Of a DNA stretch of 10,860 bases, positions 1 to 8,277 are shown one piece after another (positions within the stretch are counted from its first letter, which is position 1; each line of letters starts with the position of its first letter). The translations under genes were made by a program, and so were the position numbers. Origin of the DNA: JBDHUX01 sp039809405. GTDB taxonomy: Bacteria > Patescibacteriota > Gracilibacteria > Absconditabacterales > Absconditicoccaceae. Below the pieces are notes generated by a model. It did not search any database and was not told the origin of the DNA. It worked only from the letters and a program-made list of their open reading frames with translations. Where the stretch lies: NCBI GenBank assembly GCA_039809405.1, contig JBDHUX010000028.1, forward strand, positions 1 to 10,860. The letters are read 5' to 3'.

Positions 1-778
1 GAACATTGGCTGCGTGTCGTTTTTCTGGAGATCATACATCTATGTACCGATCAGGATCTATCTGCTGCACCATATAATCCTCATTATCTAAACCTATTTT
101 TATACTGTCCGTGATAAACTTTTCCCCAAAAGTAGGATGAATTTGCGTCTTGTCTATGTGATCAAAAATTGATTGTTTAAAAACAAATACTCCGCTTATG
201 ATCTGGTTACTTGGGGCTTCTTCTACTTTTGGTTTCTCTACGAGATTTAATATTTTACCATCTTGATCAAAATCCACTACACCGTACTTATAAACTTCTT
301 CTATAGGTACCTGATGTGTGACGACCACATTAGATAGATTACCTTTATATCTTGATATAGCTTTGGTAAAAGTATTTGGATGATATATTTGATCAGCAAA
401 TACAAGGATAAAATACTCCGCATCTCTTACCCAGGGCCTTGCAGTATCAAGAGCATCAGCAACACCAGACATCACTTTTTGTTTTACAAAACATAAGTTT
501 GCCATATTTTTTGGATCATTGATCTGTTGTAAGACGTCATCTTTGCCTTTGGACATCAATATCTGTTCCAATTCAGGATGTTTATCAAAATGATTTTCTA
601 TAGCATTTTTACCATTGGCAGTCACTATTATAATATCGTCTATACTAGCTTGCACAAGTCACTCTACTGTGTATTGGATAGTTGGTTTGGTTCCCACAGG
701 CAGCATCTCTTTGGGTATCGATTTGGTAATAGGTAACATCCTCGTCCCAAATCCTGCTGCAAGTATAACTGCTTTCAT
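1..778 (-). CDS. galU: GalU-like sugar-1-phosphate nucleotidylyltransferase (3' end outside window)
   Basis: Likely UTP-glucose-1-phosphate uridylyltransferase, a cytoplasmic enzyme making UDP-glucose for surface polysaccharide; 259 codons are inside the window. The ATG at 778 opens with the nucleotide-binding signature (AAGFGTRMLP, residues 7-16), followed by IPKEMLPVGTKP and QYTVE, typical of GalU. Residue 40 is an in-frame TGA, so a standard-code reading would begin falsely at the GTG near 655. Later pieces include LVEKP and SGVFVF of the nucleotidyltransferase fold. A second TGA at residue 249 gives YIDVGSPE, the family's Y-D-x-G-x-P motif, and the frame then continues to the window edge. 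CGG at residue 244 and CGA at 254 are probably Trp. It starts 51 bases after the CorC-like gene and may share its transcript. Another NDP-sugar pyrophosphorylase specificity cannot be excluded. Confidence 0.87.
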
Positions 779-813
779 ATTATCAAATTTACTTTTAAAT
801 AGTGTAAATATAG

Positions 814-827
814 TATAATCAGATTAT
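814..827. repeat. Palindromic 14-mer TATAATCAGATTAT, copy 1
   Basis: The 14-mer contains the near-perfect inverted repeat ATAATC-A-GATTAT. It sits in the 51-base gap between the CorC-like gene and galU, immediately after the CorC stop codon. An identical 14-mer lies at 10412-10425, where it overlaps the -10 box of a good promoter. It could be a promoter or operator part; the role is inferred only. Confidence 0.4.
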
Positions 828-829
828 CT

Positions 830-2122
830 TTATATCATCATTATCTTAACTAGTTCTATCTTGGAATTGATAACCTTCAACACAGTAAATTCATACTTAC
901 CATAATTGATGATAGTATTTGGTGACGGTATAGATCAGAACTGGTCTATCAAAAATCAAGAAAGAGTATTGTAACTATCCGTTTCTGGAAATATATCTCA
1001 TATAGTATCTTCAAGATCGTAAATATTTATCTCTCATCTAGCAAGATAAGTACCCGGTTTTCTTTGAATTATAAGTGGAGTTTCTTCATCTGATTCATCT
1101 TGTATATCTCATATCAGCTCTTCTATAATATCTTCAAGTGTCACTATACCTACCGTCTCTCAGTGTTCATTGTGAACTATAGCTATATGAGTCCTTTTTC
1201 TCTGGAAATCTTTTAGCAAAGTTTCAATCTTCTGACCAAGTGGCACGATATAAGGATCACGGAGTAACTTTATTAGGTCGATACTTTTATCCCTTTTTAG
1301 TAGTACATGAGTCAAATCTTTGGTATAAAGTATTCATATTATATGGTCTCTATCTCACCTATAAACTGGTATCCTAGAGTATCACTCGGTAATTATCGTA
1401 TCAACAATATCATCTATAGACTCTTCTATATTTATCATGCAAACTCTACTCCTAGGAGTATAAATATGCTGTACTGTACGATCATCAAACTCAAATACAT
1501 TTTGTATAAGTTCATTTGATGCCTCTGCTATTTGTCACTGCTCTTCAGATTCTATCAATAGTAATTTAATCTCTTCTTCTGTATGTATATCGTCATGTTC
1601 TGATACATTCTCTACCCCTATCACTCTCAATACAAAATTTGATAATTTATTAAATACCCATATAAGTGGCTTAAATATAGTATAAAATAATCTCATTGGT
1701 TTAGATACGAAAAGTGAGGTATCTAGCGGATGAGCTATAGCGATAGATTTGGGAGCTAGCTCTCAGAAAACTATATGCAACAAGGTTATTATAAAAAATG
1801 AAATCGGTAATGCTATGTGTTCAGCAGTTGAAAGTGATATGTTTATACTAAGTTTATCAAATAAAGATAGTATGATATTTCATACAGACTTCTCTCATAC
1901 CCATCAAAGTCATAAGCTCGCAAGAGTTATACCAAGTTGAGTTGCAGAAAGATAAGCGTCTAAGTTTTTGGTGATATGAAGAGCTAGGTTTGCATTTGGA
2001 ACTCACTTTCATTTTTCTATCTCAAGTTGCGAATTACGGACTTTTACTATAGCAAACTCTGCAGCAACAAAAAATCAATTTAATAATACGAGTAATATAG
2101 TAAGTATAATATGTATGGTCAT
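830..2122 (-). CDS. CorC/HlyC-type membrane protein (CNNM/DUF21 + CBS pair + CorC_HlyC domain)
   Basis: This 430-residue inner-membrane protein is of the CorC/TlyC family, linked to magnesium or cobalt efflux and often mislabelled hemolysin. The DUF21/CNNM membrane domain covers residues 1 to about 175, with LNGFFVAAEFA (14-24), QLGITLASLGLGWVGE (62-77) and FGELAPKS (119-126). Two CBS modules follow (about 215-335, with TPRSRV, EGYSRIPVY and GIVTLEDIIEELIGDI). A CorC_HlyC domain (about 350-425) ends the protein, with SGFLIDQFGSIP. About 18 glycines are encoded by TGA against about six by GGN, so it is the clearest display of the altered code here. There are no CGA or CGG codons. ATG at 2122 is chosen because the CNNM domain begins directly after it; no Shine-Dalgarno is visible. 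Full family length, apparently intact. Confidence 0.95.
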
Positions 2123-2170
2123 AGTTTATCTGTGTTCTCTATTTTTGGAAAATTATAAATATTGGTGAAG

Positions 2171-2196
2171 TTATTTTAAAATAATCGAAAACGATT
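2171..2196. other. Paired palindromes in the thrS-corC gap
   Basis: The 154-base gap after the thrS stop holds a perfect 14-base palindrome (TTATTTTAAAATAA, 2171-2184) abutting a small stem-loop, AATCG-AAAA-CGATT (2183-2196). On the minus strand the stem-loop is followed by an A/T run rather than a clean U tract, so it is only a weak candidate terminator for thrS. Nothing else was recognised in this gap. Confidence 0.3.
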
Positions 2197-2276
2197 TGAT
2201 AGTTTAATATATAAATATAATCTGAAAATGCAAATATAAACCTACTATAAGTAAATGATGTAAATAGAAGACAAAG

Positions 2277-4181
2277 TTATGTTAGCGATCTAGTATTGTA
2301 TTGTACGATCAATTTGGATACAAACTCATCAACTCATATCTCAAACTGTTCTTTGGTCCTAATATTACGAACAGACAGGGTCTGATCATCTTTCTCTTTT
2401 TCTCATAGTATCAATGTGTAATAAACTTTATCTAGCTCTGCATTGCGTATCTTTTTACTAAAACTATCATCACTGCAGTCTATCGTTGACCTTATAGTGG
2501 CTTTAGTAAGTTTATCTTGAACTAAATCAATATAAGCATCAAATTTTCCTGCAACCACGGGAACGATCCTAACCTGTTCTGGAGCCAACCAAAATGGAAA
2601 ATCTCAAGCAAAATGCTCGATAAGAAATCATATAAATCTCTCATGGGTACTCAACGGTGCTCTATGTATACAAAGCGGTATTTTATCTACTCAGTCTTTA
2701 TCTTTGTATTTCAAATCGAATCTTGCAGGCACAGCAAAATCAAGTTGATTGGTTGCAAGAGTAAACTCCCTTCATATAACAGACCATATTTGCACATCTA
2801 TCTTTGGTCAATAAAATGCAGCTTCATCTTCTGCTTCTACAAATGGCACCCCAGACTTCACAAGTACATCTCTAACTTGCTTTTCTGTTTTGATCCGTAG
2901 TGGTTCATTATCTACGTATTTTTTACCAAGTCACTCTTTCCCGTGTTTTGATAATCTAATCAAATATTTTTCTACACCAAATAATTTGAAATAATATAAG
3001 TACAACTCTATCACTTTCATAAATTCTTCTTCAAATTGGCCTTCTGTGCAATAAATATGTGCATCATTCATACATAGTGATCTTACTCTCATAAGTCACA
3101 TAAGAGATCAACTATCTTCATATCTATAACAGTGTCCGTATTCGGCATATCTTGCTGGAAGATCACGGTAAGATTTTGGAGTAGCAGCAAATATTTTGTG
3201 ATGATGAGGACAGTTCATAGGTTTGAGATAATATTTTTCACCATCCATTTCCATCGGAGGAAACATATCTTCTGCGTAATATGGTAGATGTCAGGATCTA
3301 GTATATAGCGATTCCTTGGTAATATGTGGGGATCTGACCCTTAAATATCACTGTTCATATTCTTTTTCTTTAGCAAGCTTCTCTAATTCTTCTACTATAA
3401 TCGATCCATTTGGCAATCGTAAAGGCAATCAAGGTCATACCTCTTCATCAAATGCAAATAATTTCATTTTCTGTCATATCACTCTATGGTCTCTCTTTTT
3501 GGCTTCTTCTATCATCTCCAAGTGTGATCTCAACTCTTCCTTGGTCTCAAATGCAAATCCATATATCCTTGTCATCATAGGATTATCTTCCTTGCCTTGC
3601 CAATATGCACCAGCAATTTTATCAAGTTTGAAAGATCCATCAGCTATCTCAGACAGATTCGGTACATGTCATCACTCACACAAGTCTAAGAAAGTAATGA
3701 ATTGACCATCAAGATCTGCCTGAGTAATTTTTAATTTATCAGTGAGTGTTTTATAAAGATCTATATAATCTGACTTACAACATTTCTCAAGTCTAGGAAA
3801 TGTCTTAATATCTACAAAATTATAGTAAAAAGTATATACCGCATCTTCATTGGCTTGATAAAACTTTTCTATAAGTTCTTTTTTAAAATCTTGTCATATA
3901 AGATCACAAAGTTCAAGTGCATCTTGTTTATTCCTAGCTTCATAACGACCAAATGATTGTCTTTCTTTTACTATACCCTCTATAGTTTTTTGTAAATCTT
4001 TCAAGTCATCCTCCCCAAACTCTACTCAGTCAGAAAACAAAACATCATAGTAAAAACCATCATCTATAGCAGGTCAAGTACCCAGTAACACCAATGGATC
4101 TATCGTCCTTTGGATTGCTTGTGCAAGTACATGTGAAAGGGAGTGTCTGATGCGATAAAGATGGTCGTGTTGTGATGACAT
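2277..4181 (-). CDS. thrS: Threonyl-tRNA synthetase (no TGS domain)
   Basis: Charges tRNA-Thr in the cytoplasm; 634 residues. The editing (SAD) domain carries HSLSH (13-17) and LCEGGH (167-172), giving the H-x3-H and C-x3-H zinc-type tetrad. The class II core has MNCPHH (322-327), RYAEYGHCYRYEDSG with LMGLMRVRS (motif 2), NDAHIYC, AFYGPKIDVQ and IHRAP (505-509); C324, H375 and H506 are the expected catalytic zinc ligands. The anticodon-binding domain begins near 530. The usual N-terminal TGS domain is absent, and the SAD domain has extra sequence at roughly 110-160 before LDLC. About 20 TGA codons read as Gly. CGA at 255 (PL-x-LPNG) and CGG at 429 fall at family Trp positions. No T-box leader was seen upstream. 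ATG at 4181 is the first in frame. Confidence 0.96.
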
Positions 4182-4260
4182 TATAAATGTAGTATTTGAT
4201 ATTAAATAGATAACTAAACTATATAACTTTCTTATTTGATTTTTCCATATATTTTAGCAT

Positions 4261-4301
4261 GAAATAAGAAAAAACACCCTGCATAGCTATATACAGAGCG
4301 T
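4261..4301 (-). terminator. Rho-independent terminator after the DUF805 gene
   Basis: On the minus strand a 12-bp stem (ACGCTCTGTATA / TATGCAGGGTGT, three G-U pairs) closes a TAGC loop and runs directly into TTTTTTCTTATTT. It lies 45 bases past the DUF805 stop codon and before thrS, separating the two transcripts. It is the best intrinsic terminator in the window apart from the metK attenuator. Confidence 0.8.
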
Positions 4302-4346
4302 ATTACAAGTATCAGATATAGTCTCTCAATGTCTCTTACAAAAAAA

Positions 4347-5357
4347 CTATTGTGACACACTAGTAGAGTCATCTAATACAGAATCAGGAGATGCTTTTTC
4401 TGTAGGAGCATCGTTCATAGTCACCGTACTATCATTCATAGGTTTCTCTTCAGTTGTATTCGTGTTATTAGATGAAATTTCCTGTTCTGTAGATGCATCT
4501 GAAATAGTTCCAGATAGCGATGGATCTGCGAGTCTAGCATCAGCAGAAGTATTGACCGTATTATCTTCTGGGGCCATCTGATCCTCCAAAGTATTTCTGG
4601 TATCTATATCCAATCAATTTTGCATCATCTCTATTTGCGACTGATTAAATCATGCTCCCCTCAGCATAGCTCTTTCCATAGAGCTATCTAATCATCCAAC
4701 AGAAGATAGCAATATATTTATAATTATAAAAGTTAGAAATAATAACCAATACTTGCCATTTGATGTGGGTTGGTTTTCCAAAGGATCTGAACCGTATTTG
4801 TTTATTCACTTAGTTCACTTTTTGAAAAGCATCTTGATAACTATAATAAACCAAGCTATAGCAATTATAAGTCCCAAAGACGCAAAAACAATAAGTTGAA
4901 TTCTTGAATTACTATCAGACATTAGGCTCATAGTTATACCACTAAAGCTACCTATAAGTATTAGCAGAGGTGATACACCAAGCACTATCCACCAAGGAGA
5001 CATATTCAAATCTTTTAATCTCTTTGCTCCAAGTATCAACTGTCGTATGAAAAATCATAAATAAATAATACCCAACAATATCCAAAATATATTGATAGAT
5101 CAGATAGATGCAGACTCATTTACAAGCAATCTATAAAGTCGCATAAATACAGTCATAACAACTACCGCAACGATACCCAAAAGTATATTAGCAAGAAAAT
5201 ACTCTCATATAGAGATCCTACTTCAAGTTCTCAACATAAAGACATTTCGAATATGTCTTACTAACCAACCAAAAGAGTAGTTTTTACTAGATAAATTTGA
5301 ATCTTGTGTACTACCAAGATTCGTGGCTTGGATACTTTCCATGTTTGTGTTTTCCAT
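4347..5357 (-). CDS. DUF805-like multi-spanning membrane protein with acidic Ser/Thr-rich tail
   Basis: 336 residues. GSRISIGEYF (45-54) and LGAKRLKDLNMSPWW (109-123) match the GRxSRxEFW and RRLHDxxxSGWW signatures of DUF805, a membrane family of unknown function. About five hydrophobic helices are visible (near 54-76, 88-109, 121-140, 153-178, 203-221). From about residue 250 the protein is low complexity, rich in S, T, D, E and N, and hydrophilic; this tail is not part of the core family. CGA codons at 73 and 105 lie inside helices and make sense as Trp, not Arg. About nine TGA codons read as Gly. Two in-frame starts 15 bases apart (5357 and 5342) follow a duplicated AACATGGAAA, so the exact start is uncertain. 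A strong terminator follows. Function unknown. Confidence 0.82.
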
Positions 5358-5645
5358 GTTTGTAAAGTATAAGATATAAATAATTATATAATTTTATACT
5401 ATGATATATAAGTATTTATTTACATAATGCAAATAATTTAATTGATATAAAGATAATCTATAATTTTTGGTAAAAACAGTGAATTGAGTCATACCGCAAA
5501 ACCAAAACACTAATACTTGGGACTATAATTAGACTTGATATCCCGATAAATTTGGAATGATGATACTCTGCCATCTTACAAATCTGTTCCACCGTATAGC
5601 AGAATACTACGATAGATCTCTAAATATGTTTTAACACTAGTGAAA
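5358..5645. other. Intergenic stretch between the GH3-like and DUF805 genes
   Basis: These 288 bases hold no convincing gene. They contain repeat copy A (5439-5475), a possible hairpin near 5518-5543 (GGGA-TAT against ATA-G-TCCC on the minus strand), and a weak minus-strand promoter candidate for the DUF805 gene (TTGCAT, 16 bases, TATATA, about 5404-5431). No tRNA T-loop or known RNA signature was found. Confidence 0.4.
5439..5475 (+). repeat. Dispersed 37-base repeat, copy A
   Basis: Reads TAATTGATATAAAGATAATC then TATAATTTTTGGTAAAA. It matches 9683-9719 at 36 of 37 bases in the same orientation. Both copies lie upstream of a minus-strand gene: 81 bases before the DUF805 start here, about 70 bases before the SAM aptamer there. 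The inner AGATAATCT is near-palindromic. Its role is unknown; it could be an upstream promoter element or operator. Confidence 0.6.
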
Positions 5646-7190
5646 TTATCTATAGTTTACTATTTTGGATATGATATCTTTATAATTTGTATCTCAGACA
5701 TGTGGGATCTTACTCTGTTCATGCCATCTTCATATAGACCTCAAATATCATATGAGTGATCAGGCTGGTATAAGATAAACTACAGATCAGGTTATCTTTC
5801 ACTTTTTTACAAATCAACTATACTGCTCATGGTGCGACACAAACCACTCATGTATTTTTATGGAAATTAAATTTGTGTCTAAATTAGTGTCATCGCTCTC
5901 TATTACAAAATGAAATCTAAGTTTGTGATCATCAGTCATCTCCATCCCAGCTACAGCGTAGTAGTCACTCAACCTAGGAAAAATAAAATGCAAATAAGAC
6001 AAACACTCTAGTATATGTTTTTGCTCTATATGCTCATTGGCAATATTTGAAGACATACCAATTCTTCAAGATACAATATAGCCACCATCTGAATTAAATC
6101 TCACTACATCCTTTACAATATAAGGTACTGGTATACGGTAATTTAGCGTGACTTGTATATAATCAATACCTTGCTCTACTGTATCAAGTGTATAAATCGT
6201 TGGTCTATAATGATCCATGTGAAGATAATCAGTATATTTAATATATCCAAACCAATTACCGTAAATATGTGGTACCATCCAGTGATAGTCTAAATCATCA
6301 AAGCAAGATAACTGAGATCCAAAAAATCACTCTGTCGCATTGTGGTTATTGGAGGCTAGTATATTATTTTTTATATTGAGCCTGTTCAACAATGACTGAT
6401 ACTGATGTTTATAGTCAAGAGGTGGTCATCATCAGATAGAAACATAAGTAAAATTAGAGAGCAATCTTTTTGCAAGATCAGTATCTCTATCTATGATATA
6501 AGACAAGACTTCAAGTGATCGAGTGGGTACACCATGAGCGGAAGATATCTTGTATTTGTTTTTTTGTAAATCCATCAATATAGCTTCCTTCTTCTCTTCC
6601 ATGTCCAGTATAGTGTTTATATCACTCAGTGGGTATAATAGTCTATTTTGAAAAGACTTAACTCCATGACGCATTATACCAGATATATAACCTTTGCAAC
6701 CATCAAAACTAGCAGTCAATGTAAGAGCTTTACCAGTAAATATTTTACTAGCTTTTTTGATATCATACTGAGCAACACAGTATAGTGTATTCCATATAGC
6801 ATCATGTTCTAGTGTGTCAAGTGATGTAGCTGTGACAGGTATATCTTTACCTCCATTGTTACCATCACTAGTCCCAGATGTACGACCCATATAAAGTGGG
6901 TTTTCTTTCGTGAGTCATGTAGATATGATATAGTCCGATATATTTTTATAGTAACTTAGATCAAGTTTTGATACTATGGCATTTACTATACGATCATAAC
7001 TCATACCGTCAAGTTCACGATAAAAATCAGAGACTAGTCAGCAATCATCATATATCTTGGATCATAAGTTATCATAAATACAGTCAAGTAAAAAATCTCT
7101 CTGCTGTGATGCAATTTTTTCTTTATCTATAGGTCATCTATACCCTCTTGGGTGAGATGTCACAAATTGTAATTTACTTGAAAATCACAT
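5646..7190 (-). CDS. GH3-superfamily acyl-adenylate-forming enzyme
   Basis: 514 residues, close to the usual GH3 length. GH3 enzymes of plants adenylate carboxylic acids such as jasmonate or auxin and join them to amino acids; bacterial members are mostly uncharacterised. Visible family features are the ATP-binding loop GRTSGTSDGNNGGKDIPVT (102-120), GVPTWSLEVL (220-229, W from CGA), SIGGGPPLDY (251-260, three consecutive TGA), NATEGFFGSQ (284-293), and a C-terminal block YRIPVPYIVKDVVRF with GGYIVSGRIGMSSNIANEHI, matching the GLYRYRLGDVV and GRxxxxxNIxGE region. About 17 TGA codons read as Gly, including codon 2. The start at 7190 is the first ATG and leaves 17 bases after the upstream open frame's stop. 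The substrate cannot be predicted. Phenylacetate-CoA-ligase-like enzymes are the main alternative, but the C-terminal motifs favour GH3. Confidence 0.83.
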
Positions 7191-7207
7191 AATAGTATAT
7201 TGTATGT

Positions 7208-7645
7208 TTAATTGAAAAATAAAATCAAGAAATGATAATCTATTAATATTATCTTCTTCTCATGCCGTTTCTTATGATAGCTCAAGACTCATCATCTATG
7301 TCATACTTGGTCATCATAAACAACTTTCATATCTATCCAATCACTTAATCAAAACTTGTCTTTGTTTTGTTGTATATAGTTTTTTACTTCTTTTTTGAAG
7401 ACTTCCCTCTTCTTTGCAAGTTGCGAACCTCTGCCCCCACTTTGTCTTCTAAGTTTTTCTTGGGCGAGTTGAATGACATCACGAATGCTTTCCCTACCAT
7501 TGAGTAGTCAACCGTTATTCAGAGCTCTTTGAAGAGTTTCTCCATACGATCACTCCTCAAGGAAAGTTGCTCTTGTTCGTCTAGCTGTGATTGATTCTGT
7601 TGTTTTTCCATATTGATTTGGATTAGTTATAAATATACTGGTAAT
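7208..7645 (-). pseudogene. Open frame lacking a start; possible frameshifted small gene
   Basis: After DUF3293 ends, one minus frame stays open to a TAA at 7208-7210. Between about 7560 and 7320 it encodes a plausible hydrophilic protein (pieces GETLQRALNNGGLLNGRESI, VIQLAQEKLRR, FGLSDWIDMKVVYDD) with A/T-leaning third positions and TGA at Gly-like places. It has no ATG, GTG or TTG between 7645 and 7500. The sensible start, ATG at 7611, belongs to the overlapping frame listed separately. Near 7314 another frame opens as MTKYDIDDESGAIIRNGMRR. A single gene with one or two indels would explain all three pieces; two unrelated overlapping ORFs is the alternative. No family recognised. Confidence 0.3.
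7384..7611 (-). CDS. Hypothetical 75-residue charged protein
   Basis: Starts at the ATG at 7611, 33 bases after the DUF3293 stop, with MEKQQNQSQLDEQEQLS, continues through MEKLFKELGITVDYS and ends in a lysine-rich tail (RRGKSSKKK). The composition is believable for a small soluble protein and it contains one TGA as Gly. Against it, third codon positions are unusually G/C-rich for this genome, and a second frame is open across the same bases with better codon character. It may therefore be only the N-terminal part of a frameshifted gene. No family recognised. Confidence 0.4.
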
Positions 7646-8058
7646 TATAATGTCTGTATTAGTGTAGCATATTTTGTGTCTCATCGGACTATAGCATTTT
7701 GCCCATACTGGGATCATCGCTCTTTTGCTTGATCTAGATCTATATTTATGATCAAGAAACTCGGTTCTGACGGTCGCTGTCATGATGGATCTTTTCACTC
7801 GCCAATAAGATATTTGTATCCTTTGGATATGATGACTTGTTGTAGTTGTTGATTGTTGGATATATTTTGTTCATCGGTAGTATGATGAGAGTAAGGATTG
7901 TAAGCAGTAATGATAGCAAATGTATCTATACCAAGCTCACTTAGTCTAGTGATGATATCTGGAGTATGATCTCTTGTCTTGATAGTTCATATATCTATAA
8001 AAAGATAATCTGTCTGCTGATATGCTTGTCGTAGTGATGATGAGATAGTTTGAGTCAT
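7645..8058 (-). CDS. DUF3293 domain protein
   Basis: 137 residues, with family features along its length: an N-terminal aromatic stretch WQAYQQTDY (10-18), ITAYNPYS (50-57), EQNISNNQQLQQ (63-74), GEGKDPSGQWPSEPSFLI (86-103) and YGQNAIVWGD (118-127). These match DUF3293, a small family of unknown function whose hallmark is ITAxNP...N...W.EPSFL...FGQNA. Five TGA codons give Gly. All four of its Trp residues (10, 95, 114, 125) are CGA codons, and at least 95 and 125 sit where aromatic residues are expected. Under the standard code this gene disappears and a false ORF in another frame (7550-7798) replaces it. ATG at 8058 is the only good start. It lies 30 bases after the short methyltransferase-like ORF. 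Confidence 0.85.
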
Positions 8059-8088
8059 GATTTGAGATATTTATATATTTAATAGTCC

Positions 8089-8199
8089 TTAATTATTATG
8101 ATCATAATCAACAAACTTGGTTGCTCCCATAATTTTTTCTACTTCTCTCTTGCCTTCTTTGACGATTTTGGGGAGTTGTTCAATAAGTGAGGTAGACAT
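8089..8199 (-). pseudogene. Short ORF like the N-terminus of a DNA methyltransferase (likely remnant)
   Basis: 36 residues from ATG 8199: LIEQLPKIVKEGKREVEKIM, then GATKFVDYDHNN and a TAA stop. From memory, the first 24 residues resemble the extreme N-terminus of site-specific (type III-like) adenine DNA methyltransferases, which begin with L-x-E-Q-L-P-x-I-V-x-x-G-K-x-E-x-E-x-I-L-E-R and continue for several hundred residues. None of the methyltransferase body (DPPY, FxGxG) follows, so this looks like the stub of a deleted gene. It could instead be a genuine small protein. It sits 78 bases after metK. Confidence 0.4.
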
Positions 8200-8277
8200 A
8201 AAAAATGATAAAATAAAAGATTTTTACAGTATATTTATTTGTGATATATTTCCAAGACCAAAACTTATCAGACTATC

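Noticed and set aside
615..818. Plus-strand ORF of 67 codons with hydrophobic composition
   Set aside because: Lies antisense to the GalU-like gene; the minus strand carries unmistakable family motifs across the same bases.
1307..1940. Plus-strand ORFs at 1307-1519 and 1749-1940
   Set aside because: Antisense to the intact CorC-like gene.
2613..3705. Plus-strand ORFs at 2613-2900 and 3316-3705
   Set aside because: Antisense shadows of thrS; their composition is not protein-like and the minus frame is continuous once TGA is read as Gly.
4182..4260. T-box leader upstream of thrS
   Set aside because: The upstream region is short, A/T-rich and lacks the T-box core sequence; the hairpin at 4274-4301 reads as the terminator of the preceding gene.
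5458..5574. Minus-strand 38-residue ORF with a hydrophobic centre (MAEYHHSKFIGISSLIIV...)
   Set aside because: It could be a tiny membrane protein, but it overlaps the dispersed repeat, uses a CGG codon and has no similarity I recognise; a chance ORF is likelier.
5470..5640. Possible tRNA or other structured RNA in the intergenic stretch
   Set aside because: No T-loop consensus, acceptor pairing or known RNA signature; only a weak hairpin is visible.
7550..7798. Minus-strand ORF of 82 codons starting MKRSIM
   Set aside because: Most of it overlaps the DUF3293 gene in another frame. The DUF3293 frame shows conserved motifs, while this one is basic and unfamiliar. Its downstream extension is treated separately as a possible frameshifted gene.
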